Shown: one piece after another, positions 15,201 through 23,596 of the stretch | How positions within the stretch are numbered: the first letter of the stretch is position 1 | Layout of the letters: each line of letters opens with the position of its first letter | Assembly (NCBI GenBank): GCA_036508635.1 | Contig: DATCGY010000267.1 | Location: forward strand, 1-26,106 | Source: FEN-727 sp036508635 | Lineage (GTDB): Bacteria; Actinomycetota; Geothermincolia; Fen-727; Anoxymicrobiaceae | DNA: 26,106 bases | Reading direction: 5' to 3' | Position numbers and translations under genes: made by a program | The notes under the pieces: generated by a model | What the model was told of the DNA's origin: nothing | Database searches by the model: none | Seen by the model: only the letters and a program-made list of their open reading frames with translations

Positions 15201-18200
15201 ATGGAAATCTCACTCGACGCCAAAGAGGCGCATCAACCTGGCAACAGCGCGCGATCAGCCGAAGCTTCGCGAGGGCTCCGCCGATTGCTGTTATGTACCG
15301 CCGTCCTGATCACCTCGGTGCTGCTGGCTCTCGTGCTTGGGTCCATGGCGTACGCGGCCGGTCCTGGTACGAGCCCCCAGGTTATAGTTGAGCTGCAACA
15401 GAAGAACGGGTCGGATGTCACTCATCCGAGTACGTTCGGAGGGCAGCCTATCGGTGGCACCGATGGTGCGACGAGGCAGGCGTACAAGTTCCAGCGCGAG
15501 CGGGCCGGAAAACACTTCTCCTACACCATCGCAAACCTTGAGCCGGGGGCCTCCTATGAGGTCGAGCTCTCGTTCGTCGAACACGACAACGCGTCGACTG
15601 GCTCGCGCGCGTTCAACGTATACATACAGGGCACCCCCGTGCTGAACCGGCTGGATATCTTTGCACATGTAGGGAGAGACTTCGCGTGCCAGAGCGGTTT
15701 CGATGCGACAGCGACCGCGAAGGGACTCATATCGGTAGAGTTCCGCTCCGATGAAAGCGGCTGCACCGGCCAGGCGACCGTCAGCACCATTCGCCTGTCA
15801 AGGGGAGGCGCCGACGCGGTGGAGATTGACGCCTCCACGTCAAGGAACAAGCTCACCCCCTCGAGCCCTCGCCGCCTGAACACCGGGACCCAGGATGCGT
15901 ACGAAGCTGTGCTCGGCCGGCTGGGGTCGCGGGCGAGCATCGACCTGGCGCCCCAGCAACTGGGTTGGCGTTACTCGCCGCTCGGTACGTGGACACCCGA
16001 CCTGTCAGAGCTTGTGATCGCACTCAAGTACGGCAAAGAGATACGGGCGCTGCCTTTCACGGACAGGTTTGCGACATGGGAGAACCTGGACCAGTCGGAA
16101 TCGATGACCTCGGTCTCTTACAGGTGTTCCTCGTCCGACGTGCCCCTCCAGATGAACGTGACTTTTCGCGCGCCGTTCTACCCGAAGAACGAAAAGGTGA
16201 GCTCCGCGCCGTTTTTCTACATCGACGTGACGGTCAGGAACGTCGGCAGCCGCCCGGCGTCGGCGGGCTTGATGCTGGCCAGGCCTCACAAGGAAGACCT
16301 CTCAGAAGCGGGCATCGCGCGTTTCACGAGCGGCGGGGCCACCGGCATCACGAACCGCACCCGGTACAGCTACCAGGACGAGACAAAAACGTCATATAAC
16401 AGCAAGTCCGCCACGGAGGCGCTCGCCCTGCCGGATGGCGAAGCATCCGGGGTCACGTTCCTGGGCAACGCGGCAGCCGAGTTCCATGCCTTCACCGCGA
16501 GCAAGCTCTGGGGGTGGAGCGCCCCCGGTTACCCGTGCGCGCCCGCCGAGGCTGACAGCCCCGTGTTCGGCTTCTACCCGCGCGGGTACACGGGCGCGAA
16601 GTGGACAGCCGACAAGCTGGCACCCGGAGCTTCCGTGACAAAACATTTCATCATCGCCGGATACGTCGCCGACCGCATCTTACGCGTGAAGAACAGCTCC
16701 TACGAGGACAGCGGCTTCAAGTTTCGCTATACGGGATCGTTCGCGAATGTTCTCGGCGTCGCCGGCTACGCGGCTTCGAACAGGGATACCGGTGACGACA
16801 TAGTCGGGAAGTCGGAGTTTTTCGACGATACGATCGGTTCGGATGACTTTCTCTCGGTGAACGCCTCCTATAAAGGTGACCTTCGCAACCTGATCGCCTG
16901 CAGCTTCAGGACGTATCTAACCAACACGTGGTGGGCGAGCTCGCCCACCGGGCGCAACTGGTTCAGCGTCTGGGAGGGAACATGGATGCGCTTTCAAGGC
17001 ACGGTCGACGTGGAGTACAACCAGGCGTGGTTCTACTACCAGTACTGGCCGTCCCTGCTCCGCACCGTGATGGATGAGTGGTTGCTATACCTGAAATCGA
17101 ACGAGAGGGGAGTGTTCGTACCGCATGATATCGGCATCGTGGACGCGGCGACCGGGCAGGCGTACGACCACGATATGCCGGTCGAGGAGAACCTCAACTT
17201 TATCCTCATGGCGTACAGGTACTGGAAAGCCTCGGGTGACACATCTTACGTGAAGGCGCGGTTTGCCACGCTCGCGAGACTTGCTTCTTTTGTAACGGCA
17301 TGCGATACGAACGGCAACGGGATCCCCGACGTGGACTGCCCTACGACTTTCGACGACGCTACGCCCGCCCTGGAGCGCGGCCGGGATCAGTCGTACCTCG
17401 GGTTCAAGTGCCTCGCGGCATACCAGGCGATGCGCGCGATGGCGCTCGCGGCGAAACCTTCATCCGCGGCCGGCTTCCGGTCCCGGGTCGAGCTCATCAA
17501 CCAGACTCTCGAGCACGACCTCTGGCTGGGAGACCACTTCGCCGTTTGCCTTGACGGTGACGTCGAGCGCGCGGACCGCGAGGCCTACAGCATCCAGACG
17601 GGCGGAGGCCTTCTCTTCGCGCTCGGCGCTCAAAGGGACTCCGGCGTGACCTCGGAAAACATGGCCAGGCTCAGGAAGGACATAGAGAGCTCGACGGCCA
17701 GGACATGGGGTGCGTATGGGAGCAAGCACACCAGCTATGGCTATGACCCGGGCAGGATGTGGGTGTCTTCGAACATCTGGCGCGATGCGCTCGCATGCTA
17801 CACGGGCGCAAGGCCGCGCGGGGCTGACCCTCTAACCGCGGTCGACTCGTACTGGGCCCTGGAGCGGTACCTGGGCATGTATGCTGACGGCGGCTACTGG
17901 GACGGTATCGTGGGTGGCACGAACACCGCCGGAGGGGGCTCTTCGGGGAACGGCATCCCGCCACCGACGGCAATCCTGGCCGAGCGCCCGGTGTACTTCA
18001 ACTACAACGGAGCCTGGACCGGCGGACACGACGTCGTAGGAGCGACCAACCCGTCATCGACCTTCTACTTCGCCGAGGGCTCATGCCGTCCGGGGTTCGA
18101 CCCTTACATCTGCATACAGAACCCCGGCGCCTCATGGGCGGACGTCAGGATAACGTACATGCCCGGCAACGGCGCGACGAAGAGCCAGGCGCTCCGGGTC

Positions 18201-20477
18201 GCGCCTCACTCCAGGTCGACCGTCAGGCCCAGAGACACACTCGGGGTGGCAAACGACAACGCGCACGACTTCTCCGCTAAGGTGGAGTCCACCAACGGCG
18301 TGGGGATAATCGCCGAGCGCCCGGTGTACTTCAACTACAACGGAGCCTGGACCGGCGGACACGACGTCATAGGAGCGACCAACCCGTCATCGACCTTCTA
18401 CTTCGCCGAGGGCTCATGCCGTCCGGGCTTCGACCCTTACATCTGCATACAGAACCCCGAGCCCGTACAGGCGGACGTCAAGATCACCTACATGCTCGCC
18501 GACGGAAGCACCAGGAGCTCGACCCTCAAGGTGGCTCCCAACTCCCGTGCTACCGTCAGGCCGAAGGACACCCTCGGGGTGGCCGACGACGACGCCCATG
18601 ACTTCTCGGCGAAGGTGGTGGCGACGAACGGGACCGCCGGATTGCCGTTGATGAGCTACTACCCGCGCGGCACGGCGAGCCTTGCTCTCATCGACGCGGC
18701 CGCGGGCCTCGTACTAGACGACCCGGGCAATGCACTCTACTACGATGCGGGGACCCTGCCGTTGAAGGTCCCCGTCCTGAACCGGGCCGACTGGGCGAAC
18801 CCCGATCCTTCCAGGAGAGTGCCGGTGCTCGATTTCTCGGACTCAAGGACCGACCCGAAGATAACGAACGAGGCCCTGCTACCGGGCACGCACGGGCCGG
18901 CGTCCGTCAGGGACCTGGAGAACGTGACAGTATCGGGGCATCCGCTCGATCCCGCGTCAGGGACGCCAGGAATTGCGAAGATATCTTACAGGCTCCCCGA
19001 GGGCGCAACGGTGAATGTTTCGATCTGGGACGGGTCCGACGAGGTCCGGCGATTTACCGCCGCGCGCATGGGCGCGGGCACTCACGCTCTTGCCTGGAAC
19101 GGGAAGCGCGATGACGGGACGCCCGCTGCCGACGGGCTCTACCGTGCCAGGATCGACGCTGCTCCCGACAACGCGGCGCATTCCATCAGGCCGGCTTCCG
19201 CGCAGGTCTGGGTCAACTCGAGCGTGCCGAGCCTGTCGAAAGAGTGGTACTTCGCGGAGGGTTACACGGGGCGGTCACCCGCGACGGGTCGATACGAGGA
19301 GTACGTCCTCGTGCAGAACCCGGGCGCCAAGCGCGCGTCGCTGGAGGCGACGTTCCTGGTCAAAGGCAAAGGCAGCATCCGGAGGTCGTTGATCGCACCG
19401 CCCCACAGCCGCACTACAATCCGGGTCGCCGACATCGTGGGCGAGGCCGAGGTGAGCGTATGTCTATCATCCAGCAGTCCGGTCGCCGCCGAGCGCTCAA
19501 TGTATTTCAATGCCCGCCGCGCCGGCCACGCGTCCGCGGGCGCGAGCTCCCCGGGCAAGACCTGGTACCTTGCGGAAGGATGCACGAGGCCGGGCTTCGA
19601 CGAGTACGTCCTGATCATGAACCCGGGCGTAGAGCCCGCGAAAGTCACGGCTGTTTTCATGACCGGGTCGACCAGGCCGGTTGAGAGGTCGTACGAGGTG
19701 CCTGCCCGTTCGCGGGTCACCGTGGACGTCAACCGGGAGATCCCCGGCCAGGACGTGTCCTGCGGGGTGACGTCCGACCGCCCGGTCGTCGTAGAGCGTT
19801 CCCAGTACCTCAACTACATGACCGCGGGGACATGCTCCATAGGGGCGCGCTCGAGATCCCGGACCTGGTACTTCGCGGAAGGCTACACCGGCGGGGGCTT
19901 CGAGGAGTTCGTCCTCCTGCAGAACCCGGGGCCGGCGCCCAGCGCGGTCACGTTGAAATTCATGGATGGCTCCGGCATCTGCAACGTGAGGACGTACACG
20001 GTCGGGGCAAGGTCTCGCGCCACGGTGCGCGTCAACGATGCGGTGCCTTCGAGCGATGTTTCGATCGAGGTAGAAGCGGCAAGACCTATCGTTGCCGAGC
20101 GGGCCATGTACTGGAACAAACGCAGCGACGGCCATGCCTCCATCGGGTCGCCCTCTCCCGATACCGAGTGGTACGTTCCCGAGGGGTTCACCGGTTCCGG
20201 TTTTGAGACGTACGTTCTCGTGCAGAACCCCGGCGATGCAGCAAGGGCCATCTCCGTCGCTTTCAGCGAACCCTCCGGGAAGTCGTTCAGCCGTCGGTAC
20301 ACCGTGCCCGCGAGAGGCCGCTTTACGATCCCCGTGAACCAGCTCGTGCCTTCCGCTGAGGTAAGCACGGCGGTGGTCGCGGACGGCCCGGTGATAGTCG
20401 AGAGCTCCATGTACTTTGACGGCCGCGCGGGCGGCACTTCATCCGTCGGGATCCGAGGCACCGACCAGGCCCCCTGA
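15201..20477 (+). CDS. Giant secreted protein: malectin-like + DUF5127/DUF4965 enzyme region + FlgD-like + six WYFAEG modules
   Basis: 1758 residues. A signal region follows an extended N-terminus (LLLCTAVLITSVLLALVLGSMAYAAG, ~30-55). Residues ~58-200 resemble malectin, a carbohydrate-binding fold. Residues ~240-500 resemble DUF5127 (VTFRAPFYPKNEKVSSAPFFYIDVTV style). Residues ~600-900 resemble the (alpha/alpha)6 region of DUF4965/glutaminase A: VEYNQAWFYYQYWPSLL, VPHDIG, HDMPVEENLNFILMAY. Two ~111-residue modules follow (927-1145; FYFAEGSCRPGFDPYICIQNP), then a segment SYYPRGTASLALIDAAAG that looks like the end of the enzyme, a FlgD-like Ig domain (~1255-1340) and four modules (~1348, 1453, 1554, 1655) starting WYFAEG/WYLAEG/WYVPEG. 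No sortase motif or C-terminal membrane helix is present, so it is probably released or held by binding. A stop at 15153 limits the start to ATG 15201, which has a poor ribosome site. Activity on glycans is likely but unproven. Confidence 0.85.
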   Translation: MEISLDAKEAHQPGNSARSAEASRGLRRLLLCTAVLITSVLLALVLGSMAYAAGPGTSPQVIVELQQKNGSDVTHPSTFGGQPIGGTDGATRQAYKFQRERAGKHFSYTIANLEPGASYEVELSFVEHDNASTGSRAFNVYIQGTPVLNRLDIFAHVGRDFACQSGFDATATAKGLISVEFRSDESGCTGQATVSTIRLSRGGADAVEIDASTSRNKLTPSSPRRLNTGTQDAYEAVLGRLGSRASIDLAPQQLGWRYSPLGTWTPDLSELVIALKYGKEIRALPFTDRFATWENLDQSESMTSVSYRCSSSDVPLQMNVTFRAPFYPKNEKVSSAPFFYIDVTVRNVGSRPASAGLMLARPHKEDLSEAGIARFTSGGATGITNRTRYSYQDETKTSYNSKSATEALALPDGEASGVTFLGNAAAEFHAFTASKLWGWSAPGYPCAPAEADSPVFGFYPRGYTGAKWTADKLAPGASVTKHFIIAGYVADRILRVKNSSYEDSGFKFRYTGSFANVLGVAGYAASNRDTGDDIVGKSEFFDDTIGSDDFLSVNASYKGDLRNLIACSFRTYLTNTWWASSPTGRNWFSVWEGTWMRFQGTVDVEYNQAWFYYQYWPSLLRTVMDEWLLYLKSNERGVFVPHDIGIVDAATGQAYDHDMPVEENLNFILMAYRYWKASGDTSYVKARFATLARLASFVTACDTNGNGIPDVDCPTTFDDATPALERGRDQSYLGFKCLAAYQAMRAMALAAKPSSAAGFRSRVELINQTLEHDLWLGDHFAVCLDGDVERADREAYSIQTGGGLLFALGAQRDSGVTSENMARLRKDIESSTARTWGAYGSKHTSYGYDPGRMWVSSNIWRDALACYTGARPRGADPLTAVDSYWALERYLGMYADGGYWDGIVGGTNTAGGGSSGNGIPPPTAILAERPVYFNYNGAWTGGHDVVGATNPSSTFYFAEGSCRPGFDPYICIQNPGASWADVRITYMPGNGATKSQALRVAPHSRSTVRPRDTLGVANDNAHDFSAKVESTNGVGIIAERPVYFNYNGAWTGGHDVIGATNPSSTFYFAEGSCRPGFDPYICIQNPEPVQADVKITYMLADGSTRSSTLKVAPNSRATVRPKDTLGVADDDAHDFSAKVVATNGTAGLPLMSYYPRGTASLALIDAAAGLVLDDPGNALYYDAGTLPLKVPVLNRADWANPDPSRRVPVLDFSDSRTDPKITNEALLPGTHGPASVRDLENVTVSGHPLDPASGTPGIAKISYRLPEGATVNVSIWDGSDEVRRFTAARMGAGTHALAWNGKRDDGTPAADGLYRARIDAAPDNAAHSIRPASAQVWVNSSVPSLSKEWYFAEGYTGRSPATGRYEEYVLVQNPGAKRASLEATFLVKGKGSIRRSLIAPPHSRTTIRVADIVGEAEVSVCLSSSSPVAAERSMYFNARRAGHASAGASSPGKTWYLAEGCTRPGFDEYVLIMNPGVEPAKVTAVFMTGSTRPVERSYEVPARSRVTVDVNREIPGQDVSCGVTSDRPVVVERSQYLNYMTAGTCSIGARSRSRTWYFAEGYTGGGFEEFVLLQNPGPAPSAVTLKFMDGSGICNVRTYTVGARSRATVRVNDAVPSSDVSIEVEAARPIVAERAMYWNKRSDGHASIGSPSPDTEWYVPEGFTGSGFETYVLVQNPGDAARAISVAFSEPSGKSFSRRYTVPARGRFTIPVNQLVPSAEVSTAVVADGPVIVESSMYFDGRAGGTSSVGIRGTDQAP
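17979..18126 (+). repeat. Near-identical 148-bp internal repeat, copy 1
   Basis: This stretch and 18312-18459 differ at only two positions, while the DNA between and after them has diverged. It encodes AERPVYFNYNGAW through the FYFAEG..CIQNP core. The offset of 333 bp equals one 111-residue module. This points to recent duplication or gene conversion. Confidence 0.9.
18312..18459 (+). repeat. Near-identical 148-bp internal repeat, copy 2
   Basis: Second copy of the segment at 17979-18126, in frame. The two changes are GTA/ATA (Val to Ile) and GGG/GGC (silent). The four C-terminal modules of the same protein share only amino-acid similarity, so this pair is much younger. Confidence 0.9.
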
Positions 20478-20515
20478 CGACCCATGGCCCCGGTCATCTC
20501 ACGGTTGACACCTGA

Positions 20516-22123
20516 TCAAGGGCCCATCTTCACTTGCCGGGGCGCCTTGTTCGTTATCGTATCGGGCCTGACTCGCGTCACAAACATGGAATCCATCTTG
20601 TTGCCTTTGTCCTTCTTGAACTCACGCACGACCTGGAGAGGCCACGATGAGGGAAGACCGGTCGATGCGCCGTTAATAATAAGGAACGTAGGACGTTCCG
20701 AAGCCGCCTTTTCGCAAGTGTTCCTCAGGTAGTCGGAGAACCCTTTTCTATACTCGAGCTGAAGCGTCACGATGTGAAGGTTGGTGTCATTGCCGGTATA
20801 CAGTTGCAGCACCAACTGCACGAAGTAGTCGTTGACGACGACGTTGACCGCGCGGTTTCGGCTCAGGTCTTTGATCATGCGCGCGGTCTCGATCATGCCT
20901 GTTCCGGCATCGCGACCCTGGAGGTAATCGGATTCTCCCCGCGTGCCCCGGATCATCCCGACGGACAAGCTGGCGGCAGGCACAAGCACCGCTAACATCA
21001 GTGCGACCATCACGATAGCGGAAACCGCCGCAACGGGCACGCGGCCCGGCCGCCGCCTTCGCCGCCATGCCCCCAGGACGAAGACGGAAGCTTCATGGAG
21101 CGCGTATGCGGCGGCCAGCAGAAGTGGTGGGACGAGCACAAGATAGAACCTGGCCCACGTGAACTTGCCGACGAGAGAAACGACCGATGCGCCGATGACG
21201 ACCCAGGCCCAGAGGAAACCCCCTGGTCTCCAGCGCTTCGCGAGGCCCAGGACCAGGCCGAGCACCGCGACGACGAAAAGAACCGGCGTAAGGTACCTGT
21301 ACATCGAAAGCAGTATCGAGACGTTAAACCTGAAGAACGTCTTCAGCGGGGTGGCCATGGCCGCGGTTATCCCCTTTGAGCGCGTGGCTATGTAATGGCT
21401 GCGCGCGGCGTATTTGGGCGATAGCCTGAGAAGATTGAGGATCGCAAAACCGAGCAGGAGCGACAGGCCAACCGCAAGGCCCCATCTCAGCATGGGTCGC
21501 CGGCCGTCTCCGTCCCTCTCCTTTGGGCCTCTGACGAGATAGGCGAACGGCACGATCAGATAGAGCAGCGTCGCGGTTCCTTTTGTCAGGAGTGCCATGC
21601 CGGTGGCGATGCCCGTTCCAACCAGGTAGACGAGCTTGCCCGACCTTGCCGCCTTGACCGCGAAGTAGACCGCAAACACAAAGAGCGCCTGCAGCATGCA
21701 CTCCGCTATCGCCAGCCTGTCGTAGAACAAAGCGAACGGGCAGATCACGTACAGGAATCCGGCAAGTACCCCGAACTCGAGGTTCATCAGCTCTTTACCG
21801 ATGAGGATTAGTCCGACCGTCGTGAGAGCTCCAAACAACACGGACGTCAGGCGCCCGGCGAGGAGCGGGTCCCTGAAAACGCCGAGCAAGGGCACCATCG
21901 ACCAGGAATGGAAAGGTGGCTTGCCATCCCAAAGAAGCGAAGCCCACAGGTGCCCCGACTGCGCGTCTCTCGCCCACTTGAGGTAGATCGCCTCATCGAT
22001 GAAGATCGGAATGCCCTTGAGGTTGACGGTGCGGGTGACCAGGTACAGGACGAAAAGCGGTGGCAAGGCAAGTAGCGCGGGTTTCCGCCCGCCAACAGAG
22101 GTAAAATGCCGCCGCCTGTCCAT
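20516..22123 (-). CDS. GT39/ArnT-PMT-like membrane glycosyltransferase
   Basis: A 535-residue protein with about ten membrane helices and the family hallmark at the start of the first outside loop, GIPIFIDEAIYLKWARD (~36-52), where Asp-Glu is the catalytic region of PMT/ArnT-type GT-C enzymes. A second conserved patch, LLWDGKPPFHSW, follows. The C-terminal ~130 residues form a soluble outside domain. These enzymes move a sugar from a polyprenyl-phosphate donor to protein Ser/Thr (PMT) or lipid (ArnT) on the outer face of the membrane. ATG has AGGGGAT a few nt upstream. The gene converges on the giant secreted protein gene, 38 bp apart, and is divergent from the MarR-led operon. Donor and acceptor are not determined by sequence. 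Confidence 0.87.
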   Translation of the reverse strand: MDRRRHFTSVGGRKPALLALPPLFVLYLVTRTVNLKGIPIFIDEAIYLKWARDAQSGHLWASLLWDGKPPFHSWSMVPLLGVFRDPLLAGRLTSVLFGALTTVGLILIGKELMNLEFGVLAGFLYVICPFALFYDRLAIAECMLQALFVFAVYFAVKAARSGKLVYLVGTGIATGMALLTKGTATLLYLIVPFAYLVRGPKERDGDGRRPMLRWGLAVGLSLLLGFAILNLLRLSPKYAARSHYIATRSKGITAAMATPLKTFFRFNVSILLSMYRYLTPVLFVVAVLGLVLGLAKRWRPGGFLWAWVVIGASVVSLVGKFTWARFYLVLVPPLLLAAAYALHEASVFVLGAWRRRRRPGRVPVAAVSAIVMVALMLAVLVPAASLSVGMIRGTRGESDYLQGRDAGTGMIETARMIKDLSRNRAVNVVVNDYFVQLVLQLYTGNDTNLHIVTLQLEYRKGFSDYLRNTCEKAASERPTFLIINGASTGLPSSWPLQVVREFKKDKGNKMDSMFVTRVRPDTITNKAPRQVKMGP

Positions 22124-22323
22124 TGCCAGATCCCCTGCGTTCTAGATTGCGAAGCAGTTGCCGATTTGCCCTGGTTACAATTATATCAAACGTCTCCGAG
22201 GCATTGCATTCGCCGTGGTCCGGCAAGCGCCTGCCTTTTTAACGCCTCTTTAACAGAAAACCCAGTTCATATTAATCGGTCCGAACGACAATCCTCATGA
22301 TGTCATCGAGAGAAGTGATTGAA

Positions 22324-22779
22324 ATGGCAAGTACATCATTATGCGAGACGGGCTCGGAGGGAGAGCGACATTTCCGCCAGGTAGGCCTGGTGTTGATCGG
22401 CCTCTCGAGAAGATTGCAGGACCTGGGTTCCCGCCCGCGTGCGGGCAGGGAGATCTCACCGGAACAGGCATTCTTTCTCATTGAACTGGTACGCGTTGGA
22501 ACGATAACCATCCGAAAGCGAGGCTCGGGCGCGCCGCAGCCGGTTCGAGACCGCTTCGCGAAGAAGCTGGTGAAGAAAGGTCTGGCAAACAGGACCAGGG
22601 ACTGGGACGAAAGGTGCGTGATCCACTTTACCTCGACCGCCGCGGGGAGAGAGCTCGCCGAAGAGCTGTTGCAAGAGTACGCACATGCGGTCGCGGGGGC
22701 CTTTGAAGGCGCAAGTTGGAGAGAGCGCGATGCGTTCCTGACGATGTTAACGCTGATAGACGAGTCGCTGACCGAATGA
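22324..22779 (+). CDS. MarR-like winged-helix regulator
   Basis: A protein of ~151 residues, soluble. The core shows helix-turn-helix spacing and the wing of MarR proteins: SPEQAFFLIELVRVGTITIRK, VRDRFAKKLVKKGLANRTRDWDERCVIHFTSTAAGRELAEELLQEYA. The 'LVKKGLANRTRDWDERCVIHF-T-T-AG' segment equals the canonical 'LE..GLV.R..d..DrR...v.LT..G' of MarR. It probably represses its own operon and responds to a small ligand. A frame start at 22297 exists, but ATG 22324 has GAGAGAAG upstream, so I prefer it. It leads the operon, 33 bp before the lipoprotein start, and is divergent from the GT39 gene with ~200 bp of shared regulatory DNA between them. Confidence 0.72.
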   Translation: MASTSLCETGSEGERHFRQVGLVLIGLSRRLQDLGSRPRAGREISPEQAFFLIELVRVGTITIRKRGSGAPQPVRDRFAKKLVKKGLANRTRDWDERCVIHFTSTAAGRELAEELLQEYAHAVAGAFEGASWRERDAFLTMLTLIDESLTE

Positions 22780-22812
22780 ACGGTGGCGAAAGGCGAAAGA
22801 AAGGAAACCAGT

Positions 22813-23580
22813 ATGAAAATGAGTAAGCGCAGGCGGGGTCGAGTCGGGATTGGATTGGTAGTTATACTGGCCCTGGCTTTGATGACGGTCTACCTGGCGT
22901 CGTGCAGTGGGACGAGCAGCAAGAAGACCACGACGAGCTCCAACTCGACCAAGCTCCCGCCGGGCACCACGGAATCGCAGGTGAAAGGAGCGTCGGCGAC
23001 CACCTCACAGGCGCAAAGCTCACAGGCTTCTTCCAGCAGCACGAGCGGGACGAGCTCGACCACAGCAACGACCACAGCAACGACGCCGTCCGCGTCGGCG
23101 GACCTCGCCGGAGCTCGCTTCACGGTTGTGAGCGCGACGAGGCTCACCACTAACAAGAGCGTGATCTCCTCCAGCAGCCGCGAGGTCGCGGGTGATTACC
23201 TCAACGTGGAACTCAAGGTCCAGAACGTGGGTACCGGGCTCGTCGATCTCTCCGAATATTCCTTCAGGCTGTACAGCCCCGGAATAGCGGCGGACGCATA
23301 CTCCGACTACTACGGCACAACCGGGACATATGGAACCTACGTCACCACCAACACGATTTCCGGAACGCTCATGGATTACACGAGCCTTTCCGCGGTCGCA
23401 TACAAGGTCAAGATCGGCGAGGAGGTCGACAAGGTGTTCCTGTTCTACGACCTCAATCCGCAGAACGTGGCCAAGAACGCAGGGGTGACCAAGGACAACA
23501 CGTCGCTAGTCATCAAGAAGATCAGCGGGACGGATTACGGTGAGAAGGTATCGGTACCACTGACCGGATATCCGGACTGA
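22813..23580 (+). CDS. DUF4352-like lipoprotein with Ser/Thr-rich linker
   Basis: A 255-residue protein; ATG 22813 follows AAAGGAAA, whereas the GTG at 22783 in frame lacks spacing. The N-terminus has a basic start (SKRRRGR), a hydrophobic stretch and a lipobox LASC, so the mature protein is lipid-anchored at Cys. About 70 residues of Ser/Thr/Ala linker follow (two-thirds Ser and Thr). The C-terminal ~155 residues look like DUF4352/telomeric-repeat-binding-like Ig fold: ARFTVVSATRL, DYLNVELKVQNVGTGLVDLSEYSFRLYSP and VDKVFLFYDL. Such domains occur in extracellular lipoproteins next to ABC permeases. It may act as an outside partner of the FtsX-like permease encoded 17 nt downstream. The linker is a potential site for O-glycosylation. 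Confidence 0.85.
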   Translation: MKMSKRRRGRVGIGLVVILALALMTVYLASCSGTSSKKTTTSSNSTKLPPGTTESQVKGASATTSQAQSSQASSSSTSGTSSTTATTTATTPSASADLAGARFTVVSATRLTTNKSVISSSSREVAGDYLNVELKVQNVGTGLVDLSEYSFRLYSPGIAADAYSDYYGTTGTYGTYVTTNTISGTLMDYTSLSAVAYKVKIGEEVDKVFLFYDLNPQNVAKNAGVTKDNTSLVIKKISGTDYGEKVSVPLTGYPD

Positions 23581-23596
23581 GAGGCAGGTCAGGCAG

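Noticed and set aside
16005..20497. Several long minus-strand frames opposite the giant secreted protein
   Set aside because: They mirror repeat DNA of the real gene (for example, the near-identical short frames starting MSAGPGSVVVEVHRALG) and show no protein family.
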